NCBI RefSeq assembly: GCF_036670025.1
Contig: NZ_CP137640.1
Coordinates: forward strand, 4,994,001 to 5,058,000
Length of the DNA stretch: 64,000 bases
From: Bacillus_BD oryzisoli
GTDB lineage: Bacteria; Bacillota; Bacilli; Bacillales; Cytobacillaceae
Direction: 5' to 3'
Below are positions 34,031 through 42,017 of the stretch, one piece after another (the stretch's first letter is position 1; each line of letters starts with the position of its first letter). Under the pieces are notes generated by a model that did no database searches, was not told the origin of the DNA, and was given only the letters and a program-made list of their open reading frames with translations. The position numbers and the translations under genes are program-made.

Positions 34031-34069
34031 AAAAATACCGAGCAGACTGATGTCTGCTCGGTATTTTTT
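34031..34069 (-). terminator. Terminator after the M20 amidohydrolase
   Basis: AATACCGAGCAGAC at 34034-34047 pairs with GTCTGCTCGGTATT at 34052-34065 around TGAT, with A- and T-runs outside. It lies 28 bp past the stop. Confidence 0.88.
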
Positions 34070-34096
34070 AGAGTGTCAAAAGGAGTTCCTCTACTC

Positions 34097-35218
34097 TTAT
34101 TTTGCAGCTGCTAATCCCTTAAATAGTTCAACAGCTGTTTCGATAATCTCATCTTTGAAGTCATATTCATAGGTATGGATTTGCGGGTAATTTTCGCCGT
34201 TTCCGATGTAGACCATCGCTCCTTTTGTTGCTTTTGTATAGTGGCCGAAGTCTTCAGATGCCCGCCAAGCCGCCGGCATTTCAACGATTTCAATCCCTTT
34301 TTCTTTAGCAGCCTGACGGACTTTTTCAATGCTTTCCTTGTGGTTCTTCGTTTCCGGGAATTCATCGTTATACGTAAAGGTTACCTTTTTAATCCCGTTT
34401 TCCTCTGCCAGAGTTTTGGCTAACTCTTCCAGGTTTTTCTGAAGCTTGTCTAATTCCTCTTCATACAGGGCACGGATCGTCAGGAGCAGGTCCCCTTTGC
34501 TTGCCGACATTCCGAAGGCTCTTTCGCCGACAGCAACCTGTACCACGGTGCATAGAACTAACCCTTTATTGTTCTCCGAAGAAGTGAACTCAGGAATTTT
34601 ACTAATAATTTTAGCAATCGCGAAAGCCGGATTGACCCCGTCCTCTGGCTGGCTGGCATGCGCCGGTGAACCTTCCATGTGAATCGTCATGCCTTTTGAA
34701 GCAAATTGAGCCGTTCCCTCAATGACATTGACCGTTTTTAACGCCATCCCGCTCCAATTATGATAGGCAAATATTTCATCGATGTGATGTTCCTTGATAA
34801 ACCCAACACACTGAATCGCGCCGTCTCCGGTTTCCTCTGCAGGCTGAAAAAGGAAATAGATGTTGTGATCGGCCCCTTTCTGATCGATTTCAAGTGCAAA
34901 TCCGGCAAGTGACGCAGAGTGGCCGTCATGCCCACATTTATGGGCTTTTCCCGGATACCTCGATGCGTGGGGAAGATCAATGACTTCATCCATCGGCAAG
35001 GCATCAAAATCAGCCCGGAAGGCCAAATTCCTTTTTCCCTCCCCTGCATGGTAAATAGCATAGAACCAATTTCCTTTATCAACGATTTCAAGCTTTGTAT
35101 GCTCTCTTATAAAATCCATTAAACGCTGCTTCGTCCAAACCTCCTCATTCGAAAGCTCTGGATGCATATGCAATTCATGACGCAGCTTTGTCACTAACTC
35201 GAGATTTTTACGTTCCAT
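34097..35218 (-). CDS. M20 family amidohydrolase
   Basis: A 373-residue metal-dependent amidohydrolase of the M20D type (IAA-amino-acid hydrolase/hippurate hydrolase group). Metal and catalytic motifs: FRADFDALPMDE, KCGHDGHSASL, FQPAEETGDGA, AYHNWSG and C-terminal RASEDFGHYT. The insertion/lid domain is at about 170-280 (GSPAHASQPEDGVNPAFAIA). It cleaves an N-acyl amide or dipeptide-like bond in the cytoplasm. It is only distantly related to the two near-identical M20 genes further right (45388 and 61941). It is a single-gene unit with its own terminator and without an adjacent transporter. Confidence 0.9.
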   Translation of the reverse strand: MERKNLELVTKLRHELHMHPELSNEEVWTKQRLMDFIREHTKLEIVDKGNWFYAIYHAGEGKRNLAFRADFDALPMDEVIDLPHASRYPGKAHKCGHDGHSASLAGFALEIDQKGADHNIYFLFQPAEETGDGAIQCVGFIKEHHIDEIFAYHNWSGMALKTVNVIEGTAQFASKGMTIHMEGSPAHASQPEDGVNPAFAIAKIISKIPEFTSSENNKGLVLCTVVQVAVGERAFGMSASKGDLLLTIRALYEEELDKLQKNLEELAKTLAEENGIKKVTFTYNDEFPETKNHKESIEKVRQAAKEKGIEIVEMPAAWRASEDFGHYTKATKGAMVYIGNGENYPQIHTYEYDFKDEIIETAVELFKGLAAAK

Positions 35219-35330
35219 TGATGTGTCTCCTCTTTTACAAGCATTATCTGTGTTAGAATATCTACTTTCATTTTACAGAATAAAATTTAGGAGCACCACT
35301 CTATGGGACAATTCTCTATTGACTTGCATT

Positions 35331-35477
35331 CGTTTTGTCCTTTAGCCCCTTTCTATGAGACTTTTCCTTTTCCACCTTCATATGTTTTGTCCTTTAGAAC
35401 ACCTCTATGAGACAAAACCTAAGTTAAACAAATAACGCTTTGTCCTTTAGACTAACTCTAAATGGACAAAGCGTTAT
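35331..35477. repeat. TTTTGTCCTTTAG repeat, three copies at about 52 bp
   Basis: CGTTTTGTCCTTTAG at 35331, TGTTTTGTCCTTTAG at 35383 and CGCTTTGTCCTTTAG at 35436. The first two are followed after 7-8 nt by CTATGAGAC, the third by CTAAATGGAC. A partial unit CTCTATGGGACAA lies at 35299. Units differ outside the motif. Confidence 0.75.
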
Positions 35478-35490
35478 AATATTTTTTTTA
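35432..35490 (-). terminator. Terminator-like hairpin after the SLH gene
   Basis: AACGCTTTGTCC at 35434-35445 pairs with GGACAAAGCGTT at 35464-35475. ATAATATTTTTTTT follows on the plus strand; the minus side has TATTTGTTT. It is 46 bp downstream of the SLH-gene stop and is built from the third repeat unit. Confidence 0.6.
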
Positions 35491-35535
35491 AAATGTTCAT
35501 TAAAACCAAAATTTCAAGAACTAAAATTTATTCCC

Positions 35536-36711
35536 CTAACGAATCATCGAATACGGCATACTAAACTCCCTTATTCCAGCAGCATATGGCGCATATTCAT
35601 ATGGATTCAAGAACATCACAAACGACGATGGAGTCATGTAAAACTGACCCTGCAGCTCATCAAGATTACTAGGACCGCCGAAGTAAGGATAAAATTCAGC
35701 ATTCATTTCATTGATTTTGTTCACTACATTCTGCTCCCAATTAGGCTTCGTTGCCAAATCCCCGAGCGAAATGAGCGAAGCATTTTTTACATCATAATTA
35801 TATGAGAAGAGCTGCTCATAACCGTGGGCTCCGCCTGTATATGAGTAGCTGGAGAATAACACACTGATGTAATTCAAATCCGCCCGCGGCACGCTGTAGG
35901 TGGCTTCGAAGGCATAATAGTCTCCCATCATGTCGTCTTCAAGCGCCAAATCCATGATCTCCTGCCGTGTCTCCACGAGGGACTGGCCCTCTTCCTGCAA
36001 TCTTCCGTTTAAATAAGACACATCATACGTCCCGGTATTATCCTTAAATTGCGGATAGTAAATGCCCTCAGCTGCTTTCTGCGGATATTGAATCACCTTC
36101 AATCGGAACTCAGGATTCATCGCCCGAGCTGTAAATACTGCCATTTGAGCGCGAGTGACAAACTCAGACGGTTTGAACTGTGTCGCGGTATATCCGGAAG
36201 TGATTCCACTTGCCAGCATTGGCGTTACATAAGTATTTCCTGGATATCCCGGGCCCATGTCCTCCCATTGAACAGGAACAGAACCAGTGATTCCGAAGGC
36301 CAGCTGCGTGATTTTCGCCATATCCACGCGCTTCAATTGATTATTTGGGTTGAAGGATGCTGCCTTCGAGAACCAGCCGGCATTGACGGCCGCGGCGATT
36401 TCTTTGTAAAACGTATGCGTTACTGGTACATCGTTAAAGCCCGGATTTGGCACATTTGTTAAAGACAGCTGTTTCGCGCGGACCAAAATCGCTGCCGCTT
36501 CTGCCCGTGTTACGGGTGCGTCCTTGTTGAAGTACCCGTTCGTGCCTCCTTTTAGAACGCCAAGTTCAGTTAAATAATAAATTTCCTTCGCCGCCCAATG
36601 CGATGAAGGTACATCTGGAAAAACAATCGCTGCATCGGCTTTTGGAGAAGCCCCGGCAAATAACAATGCCGCAAGAAAAATCATACTCATCCACTTTTTT
36701 AACTGCTTCAT
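35536..36711 (-). CDS. SLH-domain surface protein with a DUF3298-type C-terminus
   Basis: A 391-residue exported protein. Residues 1-28 are a signal peptide ending ADA. Three S-layer homology domains follow (about 30-85, 90-150 and 150-205), with the typical FPDVPSSHWAAKEIYYLTEL and TRAEAAAILVRA. These bind pyruvylated secondary cell-wall polymer. Residues about 215-391 resemble the DUF4163/DUF3298 pair also found in RsiV and PdaC (SYTGGAHGYEQLFSYNYDVK, and ISLGDLATKPNWEQNVVNKI), a lysozyme- or sugar-binding fold in RsiV. The protein is therefore a cell-wall-anchored binding protein; its ligand is unknown. Confidence 0.88.
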   Translation of the reverse strand: MKQLKKWMSMIFLAALLFAGASPKADAAIVFPDVPSSHWAAKEIYYLTELGVLKGGTNGYFNKDAPVTRAEAAAILVRAKQLSLTNVPNPGFNDVPVTHTFYKEIAAAVNAGWFSKAASFNPNNQLKRVDMAKITQLAFGITGSVPVQWEDMGPGYPGNTYVTPMLASGITSGYTATQFKPSEFVTRAQMAVFTARAMNPEFRLKVIQYPQKAAEGIYYPQFKDNTGTYDVSYLNGRLQEEGQSLVETRQEIMDLALEDDMMGDYYAFEATYSVPRADLNYISVLFSSYSYTGGAHGYEQLFSYNYDVKNASLISLGDLATKPNWEQNVVNKINEMNAEFYPYFGGPSNLDELQGQFYMTPSSFVMFLNPYEYAPYAAGIREFSMPYSMIR

Positions 36712-36862
36712 ACCCTATCCCCTTTTTGTTAAAATTCAGTCTACTTTATTTTAATGCCTCCCATCTAAATGATTAATAGGTAAAAGGCACTTAAAGGAAC
36801 CTTTTCATTGTATTTATATATAGGGATATTTATGAATTTGAAACAAAAAAAACCTACCTCAA

Positions 36863-36950
36863 GGCTGTGAAATTATCAGCTGAAACTCCTTCCATGTGAA
36901 GGAGAGTTATAAAACATCGGATACACGCAGATGGTAACCCGATTTTTTTT
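36863..36950 (+). ncRNA. Candidate small RNA or leader with intrinsic terminator
   Basis: Hairpin 1: GGCTG...CAGCT near 36863-36882. Hairpin 2: AACTCCTTC at 36884-36892 with GAAGGAG at 36898-36904. Hairpin 3: ATCGG at 36916-36920 with CCGAT at 36939-36943, followed by TTTTTTTT (36943-36950). The layout of two stems and a terminator suggests an sRNA or a regulatory leader. I cannot match it to a known riboswitch class. Confidence 0.4.
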
Positions 36951-36966
36951 ATGTTGATTTCATTTG

Positions 36967-36992
36967 GAAGCAAGAGAGCCACCCCCTGCTTC
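36967..36992. repeat. GAAGCA...TGCTTC hairpin repeat
   Basis: GAAGCAAGAGAGCCACCCCC followed by TGCTTC. It has the same arms and a similar core to 15000-15026 and 19837-19861. A T-rich stretch (TTATTTTTTC) follows, so it may terminate plus-strand transcripts. Confidence 0.6.
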
Positions 36993-37142
36993 AATCATCT
37001 TATTTTTTCTATACCGTTTTGTAATAGGATCTTTGCTTTTCTTTACACCCCGTTCATCCTGTGTTAAAAATTCCAATCTACACTTGAATAGGTTTCACTT
37101 TTCGACATTTTCAAATATTTCAAACAAAAAGGTGTGAGTTTT

Positions 37143-38234
37143 ATGATTGGAAATAAATTAAAAGGAATTTTCTTTTTAATTTTAGGTGTTTATTTCTTCA
37201 TTTCCCCGCTATCCGCTTCTGCACATACAGATAATAGCGAGGGATACTCTTCGATTTCTCTTGATAACCATGGGCTGCGTTATGAGCTTAGTTTAGATTA
37301 TCTCGAGCTAGCTCGAATAGTAGATCTCGGCATAACAAGCGGCGGCTATACATCTGCAGAATTAAGCGAAGCATTAGAAAAAAACAAATCTTTACTTGAA
37401 GAATATTTTGCAGAAAAGCTTACGGTCTTTAATCAAGGATTGAAATTAGATGGAACGATTATTGAAACAAATGTAGATAGAAGATTGGAGAGGGATTATG
37501 CCAATATTACGTTCCATTTTCCAATCGAAGATAAGGAATCCGCTGCCATACAAATTACTTATGATGTTTTCTTCTTAGATAATGATCCTGCTCATCGAAA
37601 CATCGTCACGTATGATCTAGGTGAAAAAACAGGAAAGTTTGTTTTTACCTCTGGGGAACGTGATCTCACTCTTGGTAAAGACAGCATGCTTGGACAAAGC
37701 GTTCCTTTTATCAAACTAGGCTTTCACCATATACTCATTGGCTTAGATCACATCCTGTTCATTATTGCGCTTGTAGTGACTTCACAGAAATTGATAGATG
37801 TCATCAAAATTATGACTCTGTTTACATTGGCCCATAGCGTCACTCTTGGCCTAACCGCCCTCGAGCTGGTACATATTCCTTCTAATATTGTAGAACCCTT
37901 GATTGCCCTAAGTGTTGCATTTGTTGCAATTGAAAGATTCCTTGGTCTATCAGATAAATATCGTTTTATCGTTGTATTTGTTTTCGGTTTAATTCATGGC
38001 ATTGGCTTTGCCGGAGCATTGGAATTAGCCAATCCAACTGAATGGTCATCCCTTTGGCCGATATTAACCTTTAATGTGGGCGTGGAATTAGGACAAACAC
38101 TTATTATTCTTCTTCTTTTCCCAATTCTACTCTTTATTCGTAAATTCAAATGGTCATCACCCATCCACATTGCTGTTAATACAGCCATTTTCTTATTTGG
38201 AATAACGTGGTATTTCCAGCGTTTTCTATCGTAA
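37143..38234 (+). CDS. HupE/UreJ family membrane protein
   Basis: A 363-residue protein. Residues 1-28 form a signal peptide (ending SASA, then HTDN). Residues about 30-190 are an extracellular domain, and about 195-363 hold six membrane helices of the HupE/UreJ_2 family: LGFHHILIGLDHILFIIALV, LAHSVTLGLTALELV and LIHGIGFAGALE. The conserved His/Asp in these helices suggest metal (Ni, Co or Cu) transport, as in HupE. ATG 37143 has AAGGTG upstream. It is followed, after 84 bp with two strong Shine-Dalgarno sequences, by a 1200-residue secreted phosphoesterase gene on the same strand, so the two are probably one operon. Confidence 0.85.
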   Translation: MIGNKLKGIFFLILGVYFFISPLSASAHTDNSEGYSSISLDNHGLRYELSLDYLELARIVDLGITSGGYTSAELSEALEKNKSLLEEYFAEKLTVFNQGLKLDGTIIETNVDRRLERDYANITFHFPIEDKESAAIQITYDVFFLDNDPAHRNIVTYDLGEKTGKFVFTSGERDLTLGKDSMLGQSVPFIKLGFHHILIGLDHILFIIALVVTSQKLIDVIKIMTLFTLAHSVTLGLTALELVHIPSNIVEPLIALSVAFVAIERFLGLSDKYRFIVVFVFGLIHGIGFAGALELANPTEWSSLWPILTFNVGVELGQTLIILLLFPILLFIRKFKWSSPIHIAVNTAIFLFGITWYFQRFLS

Positions 38235-38246
38235 ATCTATTAATCT

Positions 38247-38318
38247 TTTAAAGGAGGTGATGATCCTACAATTACGCGTGTTACAAAATAACCTTAATAA
38301 AAAAAAGGAGGAGAAAGA
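38247..38318 (+). promoter_or_regulatory. Leader with two Shine-Dalgarno sequences
   Basis: AAAGGAGGTGATGATCC at about 38250-38266 is a near-perfect complement to the 16S 3' end but has no start codon at normal distance. A second AAAGGAGGAG at 38303-38312 serves ATG 38319. An in-frame mini-ORF from ATG 38261 (20 codons) would end in a TGA overlapping the next ATG, which would allow coupling. Confidence 0.4.
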
Positions 38319-41300
38319 ATGAAGTTTACACCAGAACAATTTGAAAAGATCAAAAATGTGCTGAGACCCAGTGTTCTTGTTCTCATGTCGAGTCTTGCCT
38401 TGGCTGCCGTAATTAAACCAGTTAACGCTGATAACGACAATGCGACTGTAAAAGGAACGGTTTACCAGGACAAGAATGAAAATGGAGTACAAGACAAAAA
38501 TGAACCTGGGATTCCCCATGTAACAGTATCTGACGGAAAAACATTGACTGTTACTGATGAAAAAGGAAACTATCAACTTGTTATTGATACAGAAAGACGT
38601 CAAAGTGATATCGTCTTTGTTACGGTTCCAAGTGGATACAGCGTACCAACAGACGAAAATAAAACACCGCAGTTCTACAAGCAACTTGGCACTCTCCAAG
38701 CCGCTGAAACAATTGAAGAAAATTTCGGACTCCTACATACGCCGGAAACGAATAATCCAAACTTTAGTTTTGCTAACGTGGCGGATGTTCACGTACAAGC
38801 AGGCACGACGAATAACCGTCAGCGATTTACAGATCAGTTAAAACAAATTAATGATTCAACAGGGGACCCTGCCTTTATTGCTGTCAGTGGTGATTTAACA
38901 AACCGGGCAACAGATGATGAATTTAAAGATTATACGGCGAGCACGGCAACATCAGACCTCCCAGTATATCCTGCCGTAGGTAACCATGACTTTGCTCCCG
39001 GAAGTGAATATAGCGCAAGGATTGATCGGTACCGCGAATATCTGGGACCTGAATGGTATTCCTTTGATTACGGAAACCGTCACTTTGTCACATTAGAAAA
39101 TACCTTAGGTTTTAATGAAGCTGAACAATTAGAATGGTTAAAGCAAGACCTTGAACTAAATGCAAAAAACAAGGAAGTAGTTGTATTTGTTCATAAGCCT
39201 TTGAATACACCGCAAACTCCTGGAGGAGATAAAACCAAAGCATTTATTGATCTTCTTAGTCAATATCATACAAGGCTAGTTATGGTTGGACATACACATG
39301 TAAATGATGTAGCACAAGACACGATTCCAGGTGCTAACCATGTGACGACGGTGTCCAGCTCTTATACGATTGATCAAATGCCAAATGGATTCCGCATGGT
39401 TAGTTTCCAAGGCGGTAAACAAGATGCTAATTATAAAATGTATGATATCAAAGAAAGTGCAGCCATTGTCCATCCAGCAGCAGGAAGCAAGGTTACAAAA
39501 GGAAAAGTAGACATATTAGTGAATGCCTATAATACCACAAGTAATGTATCAAAGGTCGAATACCGCGTGGATGGCAGCCAATGGAAACAGCTGAAGCAAA
39601 GCGGCGGCATGTCATGGTTTGACCAATGGGACGCAAAAAAAGCTGACCTGGGCGAACATGCCATCGAGGTTAGGGTGACAGATGATGCCGGTAAGGTTTG
39701 GTCTAGGAATCATTCTTTTACAATCGTAAACAGCTCAGAACGAGTTGCACCTAAGAGCGGCAGCGATTGGACCATGTTCCATGGCAATGCACAGCATACT
39801 GGTGTGAGCTCAGATACTATAGAAGCAGGTTTAAATTTAGACTGGTCATACCGCACACCAGGTACCATTCTTACCTCTTCACCTGCTATCTCAAATGGAA
39901 TGGTTTATATCGGAACACGTGATGAAAACGGCAGCGAACAGCATGCAATTCATGCAGTTGATCTAGAAACAGGAGAAAAAGTATGGCAGGTTCAAGCCGA
40001 TGCACAAGTTCAAGCCTCACCTGCTGTAGCAGATGGAATCGTCTATGCTTCTTCGATTCGCGGCACACTATATGCAATAAATGCCCAAACTGGTGAAATC
40101 CTTTGGCATAAAACAATGGCGAAAGACGAAGTACAACGAGCATGGATGTACTATTCCCCAACAGTAGTGGATGGAGTTATCTATCAGGCTTATAGTACAG
40201 GCAGCGGCGGTAAACTGATGGCCCTTGATGCCAAGACTGGAAATGAATTATGGAATTCTAAATTAGCAGGAAACTGGATTGTCGAATCAACCCCTGTAGT
40301 TGCAGACGGTGAGGTATATGTTGGCGCAGACGGCGGTTACTTAATTTCTTTTGATGCAGCCTCAGGAAAAGAGCTGTGGAGGAAACAACCTGCAGGCGGC
40401 TGGATGCATTCGATGCCATCGATCTCAGATGGAAAAGTATTTATGGGATACCAAGGTGGATTACTTGTTGCTCTTGATGCCTCTACTGGAAAAGAACTAT
40501 GGCGCTACAAGAGCTCCGATAGTTCCTATATTCACGGCGATGCAACTGGATCTTCTCCTGCAGTAGCTGATGGAGTTGTATATATGGGATTCCCTGATGG
40601 AAACGTAGCTGCTATAAATGCGTCAACAGGCAAACTGAAATGGAAATATCGTACGAATGGCGGAATCATTTCTTCTGCAGCCATCAGCGGCGAAACTGTC
40701 TTTATTGGTTCAAATGATGGCAAACTCTATGCGTTCGACCGTTTAACAGGACAACCTTTATGGCAGCATGAAATCGGCGCCTGGGTTGCATCTTCTCCTG
40801 CAATCTCCGGAAATACACTTGTTGTTGGGGCACTCGACGGAAATCTATACGCTTTCACTCCAGGTGGTGAGGCAGCAGAGCGCTGGCCGAGAGTTAATGG
40901 GAAAATTACAGATTCAGTTTCAGGTGAACCTGTAGCAGATGCTGCGATTATCATCAAAAATGACCAAGGTAAAAAGATGATGTCAGGGATGACAGATGCT
41001 AACGGTAACTATCAGATCTCATTAGAGCCCGGAAATTATCATTTGGAAGCATCCCGCCTGGCCTATCAGACCAACAAAGTTGATTTTCAAATTGCTAATG
41101 GAGAAACAGAAAAAGTAGATCTCGCATTAGCAGCAGTATCTGTAGATGCCGGCTATGGTAAAATCATTTCCGGTCCAACATCACAGGGTACCATTGAGGA
41201 CTTGGTTATGGAAAATAGCAAGCTGGCCATGACCATCGCTGATAAAAGTACAGATTCACAGCTGCCAGGAGTAACAAAAGGAAAGCTTCTAGACATAGCA

Positions 41301-41921
41301 GCCAATGGCATGAAGGATCAAATGGACTGGATCAACCTTCCATATGCTTCAAAAACAAAACCATCCGGAACAGAAGCCTGGCAGCAGCTTACAGTTGAAA
41401 GTGAAAAGGTTGAATCAGCTGAAGTTTCTGCAAACCGTGCTGTCGTGAAAGCAACTGGAAAATCTCTTGAAGTTCCTAATATCCAAGTAGAAACTATTTT
41501 TACAATTGAAAAAGATCAAGAGTGGATAACAGCTAATACCGTTTTCACGAATACCGGTTCTGATACACAAACATTTTGGATTGGTGACGCCATTGATTAT
41601 GATGGTTCTGGTCAAAGAAGCGGTGTTGGAGGCAATCCGTCGATTACCCTTTCTTATTCGAATCCACAAGAGTTTACCTTAAGTGAACCATGGATTGGAA
41701 TGACGGGAACAGATAAGCAGGTATACGGACTTATCTATGCTGGAGATACAAGTGAGCTTGTAGGTTACGGAAATGGAAACTGGATCATGAGTCAGAAAAG
41801 AATAGAGGTTCCAGCAGGCGAAAGCTATACATTAGAAAGAAAAATTCTTGCAGTAAATGCTGCTCAATCAACAAATCCTATTTCAGTGCTTAGTAACTAT
41901 TATCAACAATTTAAGAAATAA
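38319..41921 (+). CDS. Secreted multidomain metallophosphoesterase with PQQ-like propeller
   Basis: A 1200-residue exported protein. Signal sequence at about 1-37; SdrD_B-like repeat at about 43-137 (VYQDKNENGVQDKNEPG); calcineurin-type phosphoesterase at about 148-380 with all metal motifs (DVH 156-158, GDLTN 191-195, GNHD 221-224, His292, GHTH 324-327); Ig-like domain at about 383-471; PQQ/Pyrrolo-quinoline-type beta-propeller at about 480-850 with repeats of the kind LYALDAKTGELLW; carboxypeptidase regulatory-like domain at about 860-940; and a beta-rich C-terminal domain to 1200. No LPXTG or SLH anchor, so it is secreted or held by other contacts. It probably cleaves phosphate esters outside the cell. 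Followed by a terminator. Confidence 0.9.
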   Translation: MKFTPEQFEKIKNVLRPSVLVLMSSLALAAVIKPVNADNDNATVKGTVYQDKNENGVQDKNEPGIPHVTVSDGKTLTVTDEKGNYQLVIDTERRQSDIVFVTVPSGYSVPTDENKTPQFYKQLGTLQAAETIEENFGLLHTPETNNPNFSFANVADVHVQAGTTNNRQRFTDQLKQINDSTGDPAFIAVSGDLTNRATDDEFKDYTASTATSDLPVYPAVGNHDFAPGSEYSARIDRYREYLGPEWYSFDYGNRHFVTLENTLGFNEAEQLEWLKQDLELNAKNKEVVVFVHKPLNTPQTPGGDKTKAFIDLLSQYHTRLVMVGHTHVNDVAQDTIPGANHVTTVSSSYTIDQMPNGFRMVSFQGGKQDANYKMYDIKESAAIVHPAAGSKVTKGKVDILVNAYNTTSNVSKVEYRVDGSQWKQLKQSGGMSWFDQWDAKKADLGEHAIEVRVTDDAGKVWSRNHSFTIVNSSERVAPKSGSDWTMFHGNAQHTGVSSDTIEAGLNLDWSYRTPGTILTSSPAISNGMVYIGTRDENGSEQHAIHAVDLETGEKVWQVQADAQVQASPAVADGIVYASSIRGTLYAINAQTGEILWHKTMAKDEVQRAWMYYSPTVVDGVIYQAYSTGSGGKLMALDAKTGNELWNSKLAGNWIVESTPVVADGEVYVGADGGYLISFDAASGKELWRKQPAGGWMHSMPSISDGKVFMGYQGGLLVALDASTGKELWRYKSSDSSYIHGDATGSSPAVADGVVYMGFPDGNVAAINASTGKLKWKYRTNGGIISSAAISGETVFIGSNDGKLYAFDRLTGQPLWQHEIGAWVASSPAISGNTLVVGALDGNLYAFTPGGEAAERWPRVNGKITDSVSGEPVADAAIIIKNDQGKKMMSGMTDANGNYQISLEPGNYHLEASRLAYQTNKVDFQIANGETEKVDLALAAVSVDAGYGKIISGPTSQGTIEDLVMENSKLAMTIADKSTDSQLPGVTKGKLLDIAANGMKDQMDWINLPYASKTKPSGTEAWQQLTVESEKVESAEVSANRAVVKATGKSLEVPNIQVETIFTIEKDQEWITANTVFTNTGSDTQTFWIGDAIDYDGSGQRSGVGGNPSITLSYSNPQEFTLSEPWIGMTGTDKQVYGLIYAGDTSELVGYGNGNWIMSQKRIEVPAGESYTLERKILAVNAAQSTNPISVLSNYYQQFKK

Positions 41922-41928
41922 GGAAATG

Positions 41929-41974
41929 AAGGGACATAAGGTTCAAAATGGAGCTTTATGTCCCATTTTATTTA
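41929..41974 (+). terminator. Terminator of the phosphoesterase gene
   Basis: GGGACATAA at 41931-41939 pairs with TTATGTCCC at 41956-41963; ATTTTATTTATT follows. Confidence 0.8.
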
Positions 41975-42017
41975 TTCAACGTTCGGTTTCATCCGGTCCG
42001 TTCTGTAAATAATCCTT

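Larger units (their letters stand above)
33440..34096. other. Long leader region upstream of nhaC-pdh
   Basis: It contains a short ORF (33554-33760) with a strong ribosome binding site, a plus-strand hairpin with T-tail (33587-33618), an AT-rich promoter zone (33790-33960) and the terminator of the M20 gene (34031-34069). No SigL -24/-12 pair was found. Confidence 0.5.
35219..35535. other. Intergenic region with a 52-bp spaced repeat
   Basis: No gene. Repeat units at 35331, 35383 and 35436 occupy most of it. The last unit folds into a hairpin that serves as terminator for the SLH gene. Confidence 0.55.
36712..37142. other. Intergenic region with a candidate structured RNA
   Basis: It holds three successive hairpins with a T8 terminator (36863-36950) and a GAAGCA...TGCTTC hairpin (36967-36992). 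The rest, 37000-37130, is likely the promoter zone of the HupE gene. Confidence 0.5.

Noticed and set aside
35331..35477. Possible short CRISPR array
   Set aside because: Units share only about 15 bp, the spacers are not unique equal-length inserts, the last unit is a hairpin terminator, and no cas gene is present.
36716..36960. Known riboswitch (c-di-GMP, preQ1, cobalamin, SAM, fluoride) ahead of HupE
   Set aside because: The conserved loops of these classes are not visible; only a generic stem-stem-terminator layout is supported.
38250..38266. Match to the anti-Shine-Dalgarno complement, possible rRNA fragment
   Set aside because: Only about 13-16 bp match and no other 16S sequence follows; it is a strong Shine-Dalgarno.
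38226..38699. 157-codon open frame on the minus strand
   Set aside because: It lies antisense to the HupE end and the phosphoesterase gene, has no ribosome binding site, and reads as low-complexity hydrophobic/basic sequence.
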